Positions 35,457-43,571 of a stretch of 43,571 nucleotides of DNA are shown here, one piece after another. The stretch lies in contig QFNC01000025.1 of NCBI GenBank assembly GCA_003240695.1, forward strand, positions 1 to 43,571. Reading direction: 5' to 3'. Position 1 is the stretch's first letter; every line of letters starts with the position of its first letter. This stretch comes from Pseudoxanthomonas suwonensis (GTDB taxonomy: Bacteria; Pseudomonadota; Gammaproteobacteria; Xanthomonadales; Xanthomonadaceae). The notes beneath the pieces are model-generated. The model made no database searches. It had not been told where the DNA came from and worked only from the letters and a program-made list of their open reading frames with translations. The translations under genes were made by a program, and so were the position numbers.

Positions 35457-37358
35457 TCAGCGTACCGTGCAAGTGAAGGACAACGTGAGCGTGTTGTTGC
35501 CGGCAGCGGCAGCCGGGAGCGTGCCCAGCGCCACTCCGGCAGCCAGGTCGCCGATGGTGATCGGCGTGGCCGGGCAGGCCGAAGGCGATGCCGTGCTGGT
35601 GCAGGTGACTGCATTGGCGGCCGGACAGTCCAGCGTGGCGGTATCGGGCGTGTCGCGGATGATGGCGCCGGTCACGCTGCCTGCCCCCTGGTTGGTCACC
35701 TGCACGCTGTAGGTGACGGACATCCCGGAGGTCACGGTGTCGCCGGGCAGATCATCGACGCCGCTGGCCGGGGTGTTGGTCTTGGAAACGACCAGGTCGG
35801 TCACATTGCTGGTGGTGCACACCGGCACCTGGGTCATTGCCGGGGCGCCCACGCTGTTGCCCAGGTTGCCGCGCGTGGCACCATTGACGACAAATTCAGT
35901 CATCGACGATGACAGCGTGGTGCCACTGGCGCCGCCCGCCACCGACAGCGTGCCGCCAGTTGCGGCAATGAAACCGCCGCCGCCGCCACCGCCTGGGCCT
36001 TCTGTTTCATTATTGGTCAGCAATTGGTTGCCGCCTGTGCCACCTGCCGCTGACAGCGATAAAACGCCAGCAGACGGGGCGATCAGCACCACCGAACCGC
36101 CGCCGCCGCCGCCTCCAGGACTGTCGTTATGCGCAGGCCGGGTATTGAAACCGGCAGCGCCATTGGCGCTCAGGCGTCCATTGCCCGTCACCGAACCTGC
36201 GATCACAAACACCAGGCCGCCGCCATTGCCACCTGCGCCAGCGGCCGTGTTGTTGCCGTCACCGGCACCGCCACCGCCGCCGAAAAACAAGCGCGTGTCG
36301 CCCGCTGTCGAAGGGTTGTTCGCCAATGGCCGCCCTCCCAACCCGCCATGCTCGCGGCGCGCATTGCCGCCCCAGGCGGTGTTGTTGGGCCCGGTGGTCA
36401 GCGCGTTCAAATTTTGGTTGGAGAATGTATAGCCGCCACGCCCGCCGCCAGGCGAGTTGGTGGTGGCACTCAACGACGGATCCAGGTTCCAGGACGCGGT
36501 CCAGGCCGGAACGGTTGTGGTATCCGGCACGCCCTGCCCGTTCCAGCCAGCCAATGACCCGCCATTGGCGCCGCCGCCGCCGCCGCTGTTGTGGGAATTG
36601 CCGCCGCCGCCGCCGTTGGCCGGGGCGCCGCGGCCATAGCGGCCGCCGAGCGCGTCATAGCGGGTGGCATCGCCGGCGATGCTTTCGCCTTTCTCGGCCG
36701 AATCCAGCGCACTGGCGCTGACATAGGTGATGGTCACGGCGCTTGCAGCCGCGGACTGGTTGTCGACGGCACCGCCGCGGAAGCCGGCGGCATCGGCATG
36801 GATGGCGCCATCCACCTGCGCCGCACCCTGCACCAGCGCGGCGGCGATGCCGCCGGTGCTGCCATCCCAGGCACGCGCCACGACCGTGCCGGCAGCGCCC
36901 ACCGACAGGGTGCTGAACTGCGGCACCCGCACCACCTGTGCCGTGGCGTCGTAGGAAAAGCGCAGCGGTGCCGGGCCGCAGGCCTGACCAAGGATGACGG
37001 TGCTGCCGGAGACATCGCTGACGCTGACCAGCTCGTAACGGCCGGCATTGCCCAGGGCCGTGACTTGGCCGTAACCGGCGCTGTTGCCGGTGGCGATGGA
37101 AGCCCCCTGCGCTTGGTACACCAGCAGCACGTCGCCGACGGTGATCCCGGCCGTGGACTGCAATTGCAGTACCGTCGCGCCGCTGCTGGCCGGTGCGGCC
37201 AGCCGGGTGTAGGTATTGATGAGCGTGTTGGCCGCGGTCACCGTCAGCGCACCATCCTTGCCCGGAGACCAGGCCTGTGCAGGTAGGGCTGTGCCGAGGA
37301 TGCAGGTCGTCGCAGCGCAGAGGGCTGCGATGCGGGGAGAGAAGAACTGGATGCGCAT
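35457..37358 (-). CDS. Gly-rich exported protein with C-terminal DUF11 domain (copy B)
   Basis: 633 residues from ATG 37358, which shares a base with the stop of the barrel gene (TAATG). The signal peptide ends at LPAQAWS. It has the same plan as copy A: a beta-rich N-terminus (VGDVLLVYQAQGA, VVRVPQFSTLSVG, WDGSTGGIAAALV), a Gly-run region (about 235-500) and a DUF11 end (LVVSKTNTPASGVDD... to TLSFTCTVR). Shared words such as VVRVP, RDTPD, DLAAG and TCTVR point to tandem duplication followed by divergence. The role is unknown; probable cargo or a surface layer component of the operon. Confidence 0.87.
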   Translation of the reverse strand: MRIQFFSPRIAALCAATTCILGTALPAQAWSPGKDGALTVTAANTLINTYTRLAAPASSGATVLQLQSTAGITVGDVLLVYQAQGASIATGNSAGYGQVTALGNAGRYELVSVSDVSGSTVILGQACGPAPLRFSYDATAQVVRVPQFSTLSVGAAGTVVARAWDGSTGGIAAALVQGAAQVDGAIHADAAGFRGGAVDNQSAAASAVTITYVSASALDSAEKGESIAGDATRYDALGGRYGRGAPANGGGGGNSHNSGGGGGANGGSLAGWNGQGVPDTTTVPAWTASWNLDPSLSATTNSPGGGRGGYTFSNQNLNALTTGPNNTAWGGNARREHGGLGGRPLANNPSTAGDTRLFFGGGGGAGDGNNTAAGAGGNGGGLVFVIAGSVTGNGRLSANGAAGFNTRPAHNDSPGGGGGGGSVVLIAPSAGVLSLSAAGGTGGNQLLTNNETEGPGGGGGGGFIAATGGTLSVAGGASGTTLSSSMTEFVVNGATRGNLGNSVGAPAMTQVPVCTTSNVTDLVVSKTNTPASGVDDLPGDTVTSGMSVTYSVQVTNQGAGSVTGAIIRDTPDTATLDCPAANAVTCTSTASPSACPATPITIGDLAAGVALGTLPAAAAGNNTLTLSFTCTVR

Positions 37359-40300
37359 TAGTACCGTCCGGTGAAATTCAGATACCAGCCGCGATGGTCG
37401 TAGTCGAAATCGGTCAGGTCGTCGCTGAAGTCGGTGAAGTTGTAGCCGGCGCCGATACGGAAGTTGCTGCCGATGTCGCGGTCCACGCCCAGCAGGACGC
37501 CGGAGCGGGTGCCGCCGTGCTTCACGTCCAGCCAGCGCGCTTCGCCCAGTGCGTGCCACACCTGCGCGAATTCGTAACGCACCTGGCCGGCGGCGAAGGT
37601 GGCGGCCGAATCGGCCCACTGCCCGGCCAGGCGGCCGATGCGCACCTCGCCCTCGCGGCGGGCCAGCTTGGCGGCGAATTCCCACTGGTGGCCGGGGTGG
37701 TACACGCCTTCCAGCGCCAGCACCTGGCTGCGCTGGTCGTAGAAGGCCACGTTGTCGCCGACCTGCGGCAGCGCCGACACGTCGTATAGATAGGTGTAGC
37801 GGCCCAGCAGCGCCCAGCGGGTGCTGTCCCACGGCCGCCACGCGAAGCCGGCATTGCCCTCGATGAAGCGCGCACCGGCCTGCGGATTGAGCTGGTCGTC
37901 GGTATCGGAGTAATTCAGCCGCGCGGCGATGCGGAAGCTCTCGTTGAATTTGTGCGTCAGATGGTTGGTGGCCACCCACTGCCGGCGTTGTTCCAGGCCG
38001 GTGTCGCGGCGCCATTCCAGCTTGCTCTGCCACACCGTGTCCGGCGAGGTGTGACCGCCATTCAGGCTGATCGCACGACGCGTCACCCCGCCCAGCGCGG
38101 TGTCCAGTTCGGCCTGCTGCAGCGTGAAGCCCAGGTTCCAGCCCTGCGCCGGGTAGAAATCCATGCCGAAGGTGTGGGCGATGCCATCCTCGTTCGGCGA
38201 TTTCAGGTACTGGCTTTCGTTGAACAGGCTGGCCTGGTTCGACAGCCGCCAGCGCTGGCCCAGGGTCCAGCCGTTCTGGCGGCGGGCGTTGAACAGCGGG
38301 TCGTACGGGCTGCGGTCGGTGGAATAGGTGTAGCTGCCGTAGACCGAATGGTCCTGGGTCAGACGGTATTCGGCATTCACCAGTGCCGAATCGCCGCGGT
38401 CGCCGCTGGTCACTTCCGCACCCACGTTGGACAGTTCGCTGAAGCGGTATTTCGCGCCCAGTGTGACGGCATCGTTGTCGGCATAGGCGCCGCCGTCGTC
38501 GTCCACGGTGAATTGCGCGGTGCCGTACACGTCCAGCGCGGTGCCGAAGCGGTGCTTGTACTGCAGTGCGGCCAGCGTGCCGGTGGCATCGCCCAGCAGC
38601 CGGCGCTCCTGCACCCGGCGCAGCTCGGCGCCGAGGCTGCTGACGTCGCTGATGCGCCATTCGCCGGTCAGTTGCGCCTGGGTCAGGACTTCGCCGGCAC
38701 GTTCGGCACGGCTGTAGCGGCCGTACACGTTGATGTTGGGCGCGAACTGCCCCAGCACTTCCGCGCCGTATTCCAGCACGTCGGCGCCGATGTCGAAGCG
38801 GGCCACCGAATAGCCGGCTTCCACCTTGCGCCACCAGGTGCCGGCCGACCAGTCCGATCCGGTCCAGCCCAGCTCCTTGAAGTTTGCGCGGGCTTCCAGC
38901 GCGGTGGCCGCACCTTCGCGCAGGCCGGTGCCCGGGTTGACCTGCGTGAACGACAGGCCACCGTTGTCGGACACGAACACCGGTGCCACCGTGGCTTCGG
39001 TCTGGCTGTGTTCCATCTTGATGTAGGTGCCGCGGCCGGCCTGCAGGGTCAGGTCGGCACCGGCCAGGGTGTAGTCCTCGCCGGCGCGGTTTTCGTCGAC
39101 ATACGTGGCGCCGAAGGCGACGTGGTCGCCGAACCAGTGCCTGCCGCGCACGCCGGCGGTGATCTCGTCCGGATCGAAGCCCTGCGGCACGTATTCGTAA
39201 TCCACCAGCAGCACGTTCAGCAGGCCGTCCAGCGGCACGTCGCGGGTCAGCCGGCGCACGTTGTCGCGCGAGATGATCGACAGCCCCTGCGCCAGAATGA
39301 TGCGGCCCTGCAGCTCGTCGATCTCGTAGTCAGCGCCCGGTTGCAGCGGCACGCGCTGCTCCACCCGGCCGGTGGTGGGATCGCGCACTTCCAGCACTAC
39401 CCGCTCCGAACCGGGCAGCACGTCGGTGTGCTTGAGGTAGTACAGACTGCCGCCGGTGCCGAGGAATTCACTGTGGCCCGGAACCGTCTGCGCCTTGGAA
39501 CCGAACAGGCGAAGTTCGCTGCCCGGTTCGCCCAGCGCGGTGCTGCGGCGGCTGCGCCAGCTCAGCGCGCCGCCGTACAGCCCGCGCGAATACTGGCCGT
39601 ACTCGGTGCCGGTGATGCCGGTGTGGAAGTTGCCCCACAGCGCCTGGCTCTTGTCCCAGTCCACGCGCACGTACAGGCGGCCCTGGGTGTCCACGTCGCG
39701 GTAGGTGGTGGAATCGTCGCCGTACACCGGATAGTAGGCATCCGGGTCGAGGCGGCGGAAGATGTCCTGCGGATCGGCATCCCAGAAGCCGTCGAACAGT
39801 TCGCTGATTTCGCGCTCCTGGGTGTCGGCCTGGGCGGTGACCAGGTATTTGCCCTTGATCTTGCCCTTCAGGTAGAAGGCCAGGCGGCCATCCACCACCA
39901 GGCTGTCGTCGTAGCGGTCATCGCCGGTCAGCGCGGTGATGGAGCCGCCGGCGGAATTGCCCGACACGGTCACATCGGCCAGGGCCACCGCGAACAGGTA
40001 GCGGCCGCTGACGTCGATGTCCAGGCGCTGGGTGACCGGCGTGGCCAGCCCGCCGCCGCGCACGCCGATGTCGAACGCGTGCTTGCCCACCGGCACCAGG
40101 TATTCGGCCACCAGCTTCTGTTCCAGGTCCACCGGATGGCTGTGGCCGTTGATGCTGACGGCGGCCTGTCGCGGCAGGTTGCGGCCCTGGATGCGGATGC
40201 GCGAGCCGTGGATGGGGATGTTCTGCACGCGCAGGCTGTTCTCGCCGAACACGGTGTCGATGGCGCTGCGGGAGCGGGCTTCGTCCAGGCTCAGCGATTC

Positions 40301-41074
40301 GCCCAGCTGCTTCTGCAGGCTGTCGCGCAGCTGGCGCTCGCCGCGTTCGGCTTCGTCCGGGGTGACCAGATGCAGGCGATGCGGATAGGTTTCATCGAAA
40401 CTGCCATCGGCGCCATGCGCGCGCACGATGTACACCAGTTCGTCGCCGGCACGCGCTTCCAGGCCGGCCGGCAGGCTGCCGTCCCAGTCCACCTCGCTGA
40501 CCGCGCCCGGCGGCAGCGGCACCGTGGCGAGCGGGGCCACCAGGTCGGTGTCGCTGGCACGGAACACCAGCACCTCGGCCTTCTCGATGAAGGCGCTGTA
40601 GTTGTTGTAGGCGGTGAAGCGCACCGGCTTGACGATGCGGCTGCCGTCGAACGGCACCAGCGACGGCGCCGAGGCGTTGAACTGCGGCTGGCCGAGGTTG
40701 GGATCCTCGGTAGCCCAGATCACCCCGCCGCCGGGCAGCTGCAGCGACCACTTGCCGACGGCCACCACGGCTCCCGGTGCGGCTGCGACGGCATCGCGTT
40801 CCACGGTGACGCGGCGATCCGGCTGCAGCGCGGAGGAGGATGAGGCGGCATCGGTGCCCTGCGTGGCCGGCTGCCGTTCGCCGCGGGTGCGGACCTGCAG
40901 CAGCACGCCGGCATCGCTGCGGCAACCCTCGTCATTGCATTGGGCATCGGAGGTGCCCGGCGACCCGCCGGCGGCGCTCTGCTGGGCCAGGGTGGGTGCG
41001 GAAGCCAGACCGGCCAGGATGCCGATCAGGGTGCAGTCCAGGAGTTTCATCTTCATTGTCGTCACCGCCCTCAT
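37358..41074 (-). CDS. large outer-membrane beta-barrel protein
   Basis: 1,238 residues from ATG 41074, which overlaps the upstream stop by four bases (ATGA); ATG 41056 is the alternative. The signal peptide ends near PTLAQQ. The periplasmic-looking N-terminal third (about 85-370) contains Ig-like beta segments (RITAYNNYSAF-like, SRIRIQGRNLPRQAAVSING). From about 380 on there are many alternating amphipathic strands (DGRLAFYLKGKIKGKYLV, GRLYVRVDWDKSQALWGNF, SVYGSYTYSTDRS), ending in GWYLNFTGRY with a C-terminal aromatic as recognised by the BAM machinery. There is no TonB box, plug or POTRA-like repeat that I can see. It could be a channel for the adjacent Gly-rich proteins or a structural barrel. 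Confidence 0.86.
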   Translation of the reverse strand: MRAVTTMKMKLLDCTLIGILAGLASAPTLAQQSAAGGSPGTSDAQCNDEGCRSDAGVLLQVRTRGERQPATQGTDAASSSSALQPDRRVTVERDAVAAAPGAVVAVGKWSLQLPGGGVIWATEDPNLGQPQFNASAPSLVPFDGSRIVKPVRFTAYNNYSAFIEKAEVLVFRASDTDLVAPLATVPLPPGAVSEVDWDGSLPAGLEARAGDELVYIVRAHGADGSFDETYPHRLHLVTPDEAERGERQLRDSLQKQLGESLSLDEARSRSAIDTVFGENSLRVQNIPIHGSRIRIQGRNLPRQAAVSINGHSHPVDLEQKLVAEYLVPVGKHAFDIGVRGGGLATPVTQRLDIDVSGRYLFAVALADVTVSGNSAGGSITALTGDDRYDDSLVVDGRLAFYLKGKIKGKYLVTAQADTQEREISELFDGFWDADPQDIFRRLDPDAYYPVYGDDSTTYRDVDTQGRLYVRVDWDKSQALWGNFHTGITGTEYGQYSRGLYGGALSWRSRRSTALGEPGSELRLFGSKAQTVPGHSEFLGTGGSLYYLKHTDVLPGSERVVLEVRDPTTGRVEQRVPLQPGADYEIDELQGRIILAQGLSIISRDNVRRLTRDVPLDGLLNVLLVDYEYVPQGFDPDEITAGVRGRHWFGDHVAFGATYVDENRAGEDYTLAGADLTLQAGRGTYIKMEHSQTEATVAPVFVSDNGGLSFTQVNPGTGLREGAATALEARANFKELGWTGSDWSAGTWWRKVEAGYSVARFDIGADVLEYGAEVLGQFAPNINVYGRYSRAERAGEVLTQAQLTGEWRISDVSSLGAELRRVQERRLLGDATGTLAALQYKHRFGTALDVYGTAQFTVDDDGGAYADNDAVTLGAKYRFSELSNVGAEVTSGDRGDSALVNAEYRLTQDHSVYGSYTYSTDRSPYDPLFNARRQNGWTLGQRWRLSNQASLFNESQYLKSPNEDGIAHTFGMDFYPAQGWNLGFTLQQAELDTALGGVTRRAISLNGGHTSPDTVWQSKLEWRRDTGLEQRRQWVATNHLTHKFNESFRIAARLNYSDTDDQLNPQAGARFIEGNAGFAWRPWDSTRWALLGRYTYLYDVSALPQVGDNVAFYDQRSQVLALEGVYHPGHQWEFAAKLARREGEVRIGRLAGQWADSAATFAAGQVRYEFAQVWHALGEARWLDVKHGGTRSGVLLGVDRDIGSNFRIGAGYNFTDFSDDLTDFDYDHRGWYLNFTGRY

Positions 41075-43571
41075 CGACCGTTCGTGCCGACCGGGGCTGT
41101 CGGGTTGTTGCGGATGTCCACGCGCAGGCGGGCGCGCACCTCCGGGCGCAGCCGCTGGGCGATGGCGTCGTGCACGGCCTTGGCGCGGCGCAGGCCGAGC
41201 GCGTCGTTGTAGGCGGTGGCACCGCGCTGGTCGGCATGGCCCACCACGCTGACCGTGCCGCTGCCCATCGCGTCGATCTCGGCGGCGATGCGGTCGATCA
41301 GCGGCTCGAACTCGGGCCGGATCGCGGACTGGTCGGTGTCGAACAGCACCGTGCCCAGCAGCGTGCCTCGGCCCAGCGACACCACACCGCTGGCCGGGTC
41401 GGCCGCGTCGGTGCGCACGGTCACGGTCAGGTCACGGGCCAAGGCGGGGTCCAGGCGCTGCAGCAGGGCGGCCTGCACCGCGTGGGCGCGGTCGTAGGCC
41501 AGTGCCGCGGTCTCGCCGGATGCGCTCAGCACCACCTCGCCGCGACCGCGCTGGCGTACTTCTTCGGCCATGCGCTCGATCACGGCATCGGCCTGCGGCG
41601 GCAGTTCGGCACTGCCGGGCTCGAACAGCACTTCGCCCAGCTGCAGTTCCACCTGGTCCTGACGGCCCGGCAGCAGACCGGACGGCAGCTGCACGCCGAA
41701 GTCGAAGCGCACCGGCAGCCCCGGGGTGACCCGGCGCAGCAGCGGATTGGCGGTGGTGAAGCGGCTGCCCGGCGGCAGCGTGGCCGCATCGACCTTCAGG
41801 ATGAGATTGCGCCCGCGCTCCCAGCGGCCGCCGTCCAGGCCAGCCAGGTGGTAGCGGCCGTACTGGTCGGTTTCCACCAGCAGCCCTTCCACCGCGGCGA
41901 TGCGCACACCGGGGATGCCGCGCTCGTCGATGCCGGCATTGGCGATGACGTAATCCACACGGTAGCCGCCGTCGACCTGGCTGACGGTGCGGGTCACCTG
42001 CGGCATGGCCGCACTGCGGTCGTCTTCGCCGTCCACACGGGTGTTGCCGGCGGCATCCATGTGCAGGCGCAGACCTTGGGCAGTGGTCAGCACGAAGTCG
42101 TCGGTGAACTGCGGCGTGCGCAGCAGCTGGCTGATCACGATGCGGCGCTCGCCGACCGGTTCGGCCTCGGACTGGCGACCGGGCAGATCGCCCACGGCCA
42201 GACCGTGCAACAGCGGCGAACTGGCATCGGCCTGCGCCACCGCACCTTGGCCGGCATCCACGGTGGTGGAGTTGGCCACGTAGACGCCCGGCGCGAAACC
42301 GCCCTGCGCCTGCAGGCCCCTTAGCGCGGCGCTGTCCTGCCAGCCGTCGCCGTCGCGGTCATCGAACACCGTGCCCAGGATCAGCGCCTCGTCCAGCAGC
42401 GGATCGCCGATCAGCTGCACCGACGCGGTGGCGGTGTTGGAGGCCGGCAGGCCGTTGTCCAGTGCGCTGGCGCTGTTGACATGCGCGCCCGGACGCACGC
42501 CCGCGCCCACCCGCAGCAGGTACTGCACGGTGGCGCGTCCACCGGTGGCGATATCGATCTGGTCCACGCGGATCGGTGCGGTGCCCACCAGGCGGCCGGC
42601 GTTGTCCAGGTCAGCCACCGCCAGCGACGCGGCCACGTAGCTGAAGCCGGCAGGCGGCACGTCGACCAGGGTGGCATCGACGATCGGCGCGTTGCTCAGG
42701 TTTTCCAGCGTCACGGTGTAGCGGACCAGATCACCCACCTTGGCATCGCGCGGGTTGGCGGTTTTGCTGACCCGGATGGTGCCGGCATCGCCTTCGACCA
42801 CGATGGTGGCGATGGCGCTGTCGCAGTGGGTCGGACGCGCCGCCTCGCAGATGGTGTACGGGTACTGGTAGGTGCCCGGCTGGGTGCCGGGCGCCACGGT
42901 GATGCTGCCGTCCGGGTTCATCAAGATGCCCGGGTTGGGGCTGGTGCCCGGGGTCAGCACCACGCCGCCGGCCGGGATCGGCTGGTCGTTCAGCGAGTCG
43001 TTGCCCAGCACTGGCGGCAAGGTTCCACCCGTGCCGCCATCCACCGGGGTGTCGCTACGGTCGTCATCCACGGCATCGATGGTGGGGATGGTGGAAACGC
43101 CCGGGGCATCGTCGGCGTTGTTGTCCGGATCGGGGTCGGGGGTATCGCTGCCGACGGTGGCGGCATTGTTGAAGGCACCGCCAGCGGCACCGACGGTGGC
43201 GGTGACGGTGATGGTGGCGCTGGCGCCACTGGCGAGGGTCGGAATCGTGCAGGGCAGGGCCGTGCAGGCGCCGCTGACGCCGGTGATGGTCAGGTTGGTG
43301 GGGGTGTCGGAGACGACCACGTTGACCGCCTCGGACGGACCGGCGTTGCTGAGCACGATGTCGTAGCTGACGCTCTGCCCGGCGATGTACGGCCCGGCCG
43401 TGGTCAGGGTCTTGACCAGCGACAGGTCGGCGCTGGCACCGGCATTGGCCGGGGCATCGTCGGCGTTGTTGCCCGGATCGGGGTCGGGGGTATCGCTGCC
43501 GACGGTGGCGGCATTGTTGAAGGCACCGCCGGCGGCACCGACGGTGGCGGTGACGGTGATGGTGGCGCTGG
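41071..43571 (-). CDS. DUF11-repeat protein with two OmpA-like domains (5' end outside window)
   Basis: The frame is open to the right edge, so the N-terminus is missing; at least 832 residues are present. In order they are tandem DUF11/Ig-like repeats of 116 residues (LSLVKTLTTAGPYIAGQSV and NAGPSEAVNVVVSDTP), a spacer with a cadherin-like 'gap' domain (LPPVLGNDSLNDQPIPAGG), a further DUF11 domain (IRVSKTANPRDAKVGDLVRY), and SdrD/collagen-binding-like modules (LGTVFDDRDGDGWQD, VEGLLVETDQYGRYHLAG). Two OmpA-like segments close the protein: LGEVLFEPGSAELPPQADAV and LGTVLFDTDQSAIRPEF with VVGHADQRGATAYNDALGLR. The end should bind peptidoglycan while the repeats reach outward. It is the first visible gene of the four-gene operon. 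Confidence 0.88.
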   Translation of the reverse strand, partial: SATITVTATVGAAGGAFNNAATVGSDTPDPDPGNNADDAPANAGASADLSLVKTLTTAGPYIAGQSVSYDIVLSNAGPSEAVNVVVSDTPTNLTITGVSGACTALPCTIPTLASGASATITVTATVGAAGGAFNNAATVGSDTPDPDPDNNADDAPGVSTIPTIDAVDDDRSDTPVDGGTGGTLPPVLGNDSLNDQPIPAGGVVLTPGTSPNPGILMNPDGSITVAPGTQPGTYQYPYTICEAARPTHCDSAIATIVVEGDAGTIRVSKTANPRDAKVGDLVRYTVTLENLSNAPIVDATLVDVPPAGFSYVAASLAVADLDNAGRLVGTAPIRVDQIDIATGGRATVQYLLRVGAGVRPGAHVNSASALDNGLPASNTATASVQLIGDPLLDEALILGTVFDDRDGDGWQDSAALRGLQAQGGFAPGVYVANSTTVDAGQGAVAQADASSPLLHGLAVGDLPGRQSEAEPVGERRIVISQLLRTPQFTDDFVLTTAQGLRLHMDAAGNTRVDGEDDRSAAMPQVTRTVSQVDGGYRVDYVIANAGIDERGIPGVRIAAVEGLLVETDQYGRYHLAGLDGGRWERGRNLILKVDAATLPPGSRFTTANPLLRRVTPGLPVRFDFGVQLPSGLLPGRQDQVELQLGEVLFEPGSAELPPQADAVIERMAEEVRQRGRGEVVLSASGETAALAYDRAHAVQAALLQRLDPALARDLTVTVRTDAADPASGVVSLGRGTLLGTVLFDTDQSAIRPEFEPLIDRIAAEIDAMGSGTVSVVGHADQRGATAYNDALGLRRAKAVHDAIAQRLRPEVRARLRVDIRNNPTAPVGTNGR
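43103..43223 (-). repeat. DUF11 repeat-unit segment, copy 1
   Basis: This 121-base segment recurs 348 bases (116 codons) further at 43451-43571 with two differences that I can see. It encodes part of a DUF11 unit (TVGAAGGAFNNAATVGSDTP). Such identity in a repeat points to recent unit duplication or ongoing gene conversion. Confidence 0.85.
43451..43571 (-). repeat. DUF11 repeat-unit segment, copy 2 (cut by the window edge)
   Basis: Near-identical partner of 43103-43223, offset by 348 bases. The window ends inside it, so more units probably follow upstream in the gene. Confidence 0.85.

Noticed and set aside
37952..40843. 963-codon plus-strand frame opposite the barrel gene
   Set aside because: Long antisense frames are expected from the codon bias of high-GC genes; the minus-strand reading has a signal peptide and barrel strands.
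43103..43571. CRISPR-like repeats
   Set aside because: The repeats are in frame, 348 bases apart and encode DUF11 units; there are no short direct repeats with spacers.

Overview
The window is GC-rich chromosomal DNA that most resembles the Xanthomonadaceae/Lysobacteraceae (Stenotrophomonas, Lysobacter, Xanthomonas and relatives). The reasons are the mltB-rlpA-dacC-ybeD-lipB order, an effector-like protein with a recognisable Xanthomonadales XVIPCD-type C-terminus, and the many lipoproteins and Gly-rich surface proteins. This placement is an inference from gene content; there is no rRNA or tRNA gene to anchor it. I saw no insertion sequence, integrase, CRISPR array or tRNA. Genes are tightly packed, and no stretch over 300 bases lacks a gene.

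Layout. 1-702: a small secreted Cys-rich protein whose signal peptide is out of frame across a run of nine G. 752-5503 (minus): cell-wall and lipoate block mltB, rlpA, dacC-type carboxypeptidase, ybeD and lipB. 5683-7795 (plus): XVIPCD-type candidate type IV secretion effector, a single-span membrane protein and a 2OG-Fe(II) oxygenase. 7820-9147 (minus): histidine kinase and response regulator with overlapping ends. 9252-11060: SLC13-type permease with TrkA-C domains. 11083-15298 (minus): two lipoproteins (one OmpA-like), an ABC-2 exporter pair and a small exported protein. 15423-18934 (plus): ferredoxin-NADP reductase-like flavoprotein, a lipobox-bearing methyltransferase, an RluE-type pseudouridine synthase and a receiver/kinase fusion. 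19051-22014 (minus): two membrane proteins and a Tat-exported beta-helix protein. 22268-25559 (plus): a DUF1800/DUF1501 pair, the first gene split by an amber codon. 25603-27270 (minus): an AT-richer OLD-family ATPase/Toprim nuclease, a likely acquired defence gene. 27316-31734 (minus): plsB behind a lipoprotein and a soluble protein. 31790-33483: a small unknown gene divergent from an orphan sctU of type III secretion. 33511-43571 (minus): a large surface-protein operon running off the right edge.

The most system-like region is the last. In order of transcription it encodes a long DUF11-repeat protein with two OmpA-like domains, a ~1,240-residue outer-membrane beta-barrel, and two tandem Gly-rich exported proteins each ending in a DUF11 domain. 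Stops and starts overlap or lie 17 bases apart. A reasonable reading is an envelope-anchored scaffold, a barrel, and two displayed or exported Gly-rich proteins. The function is unknown.

Second-rank items are the XVIPCD candidate, the lone OLD gene, the orphan sctU, and two genes broken by minimal lesions (a homopolymer frameshift and a probable CAG-to-TAG change).
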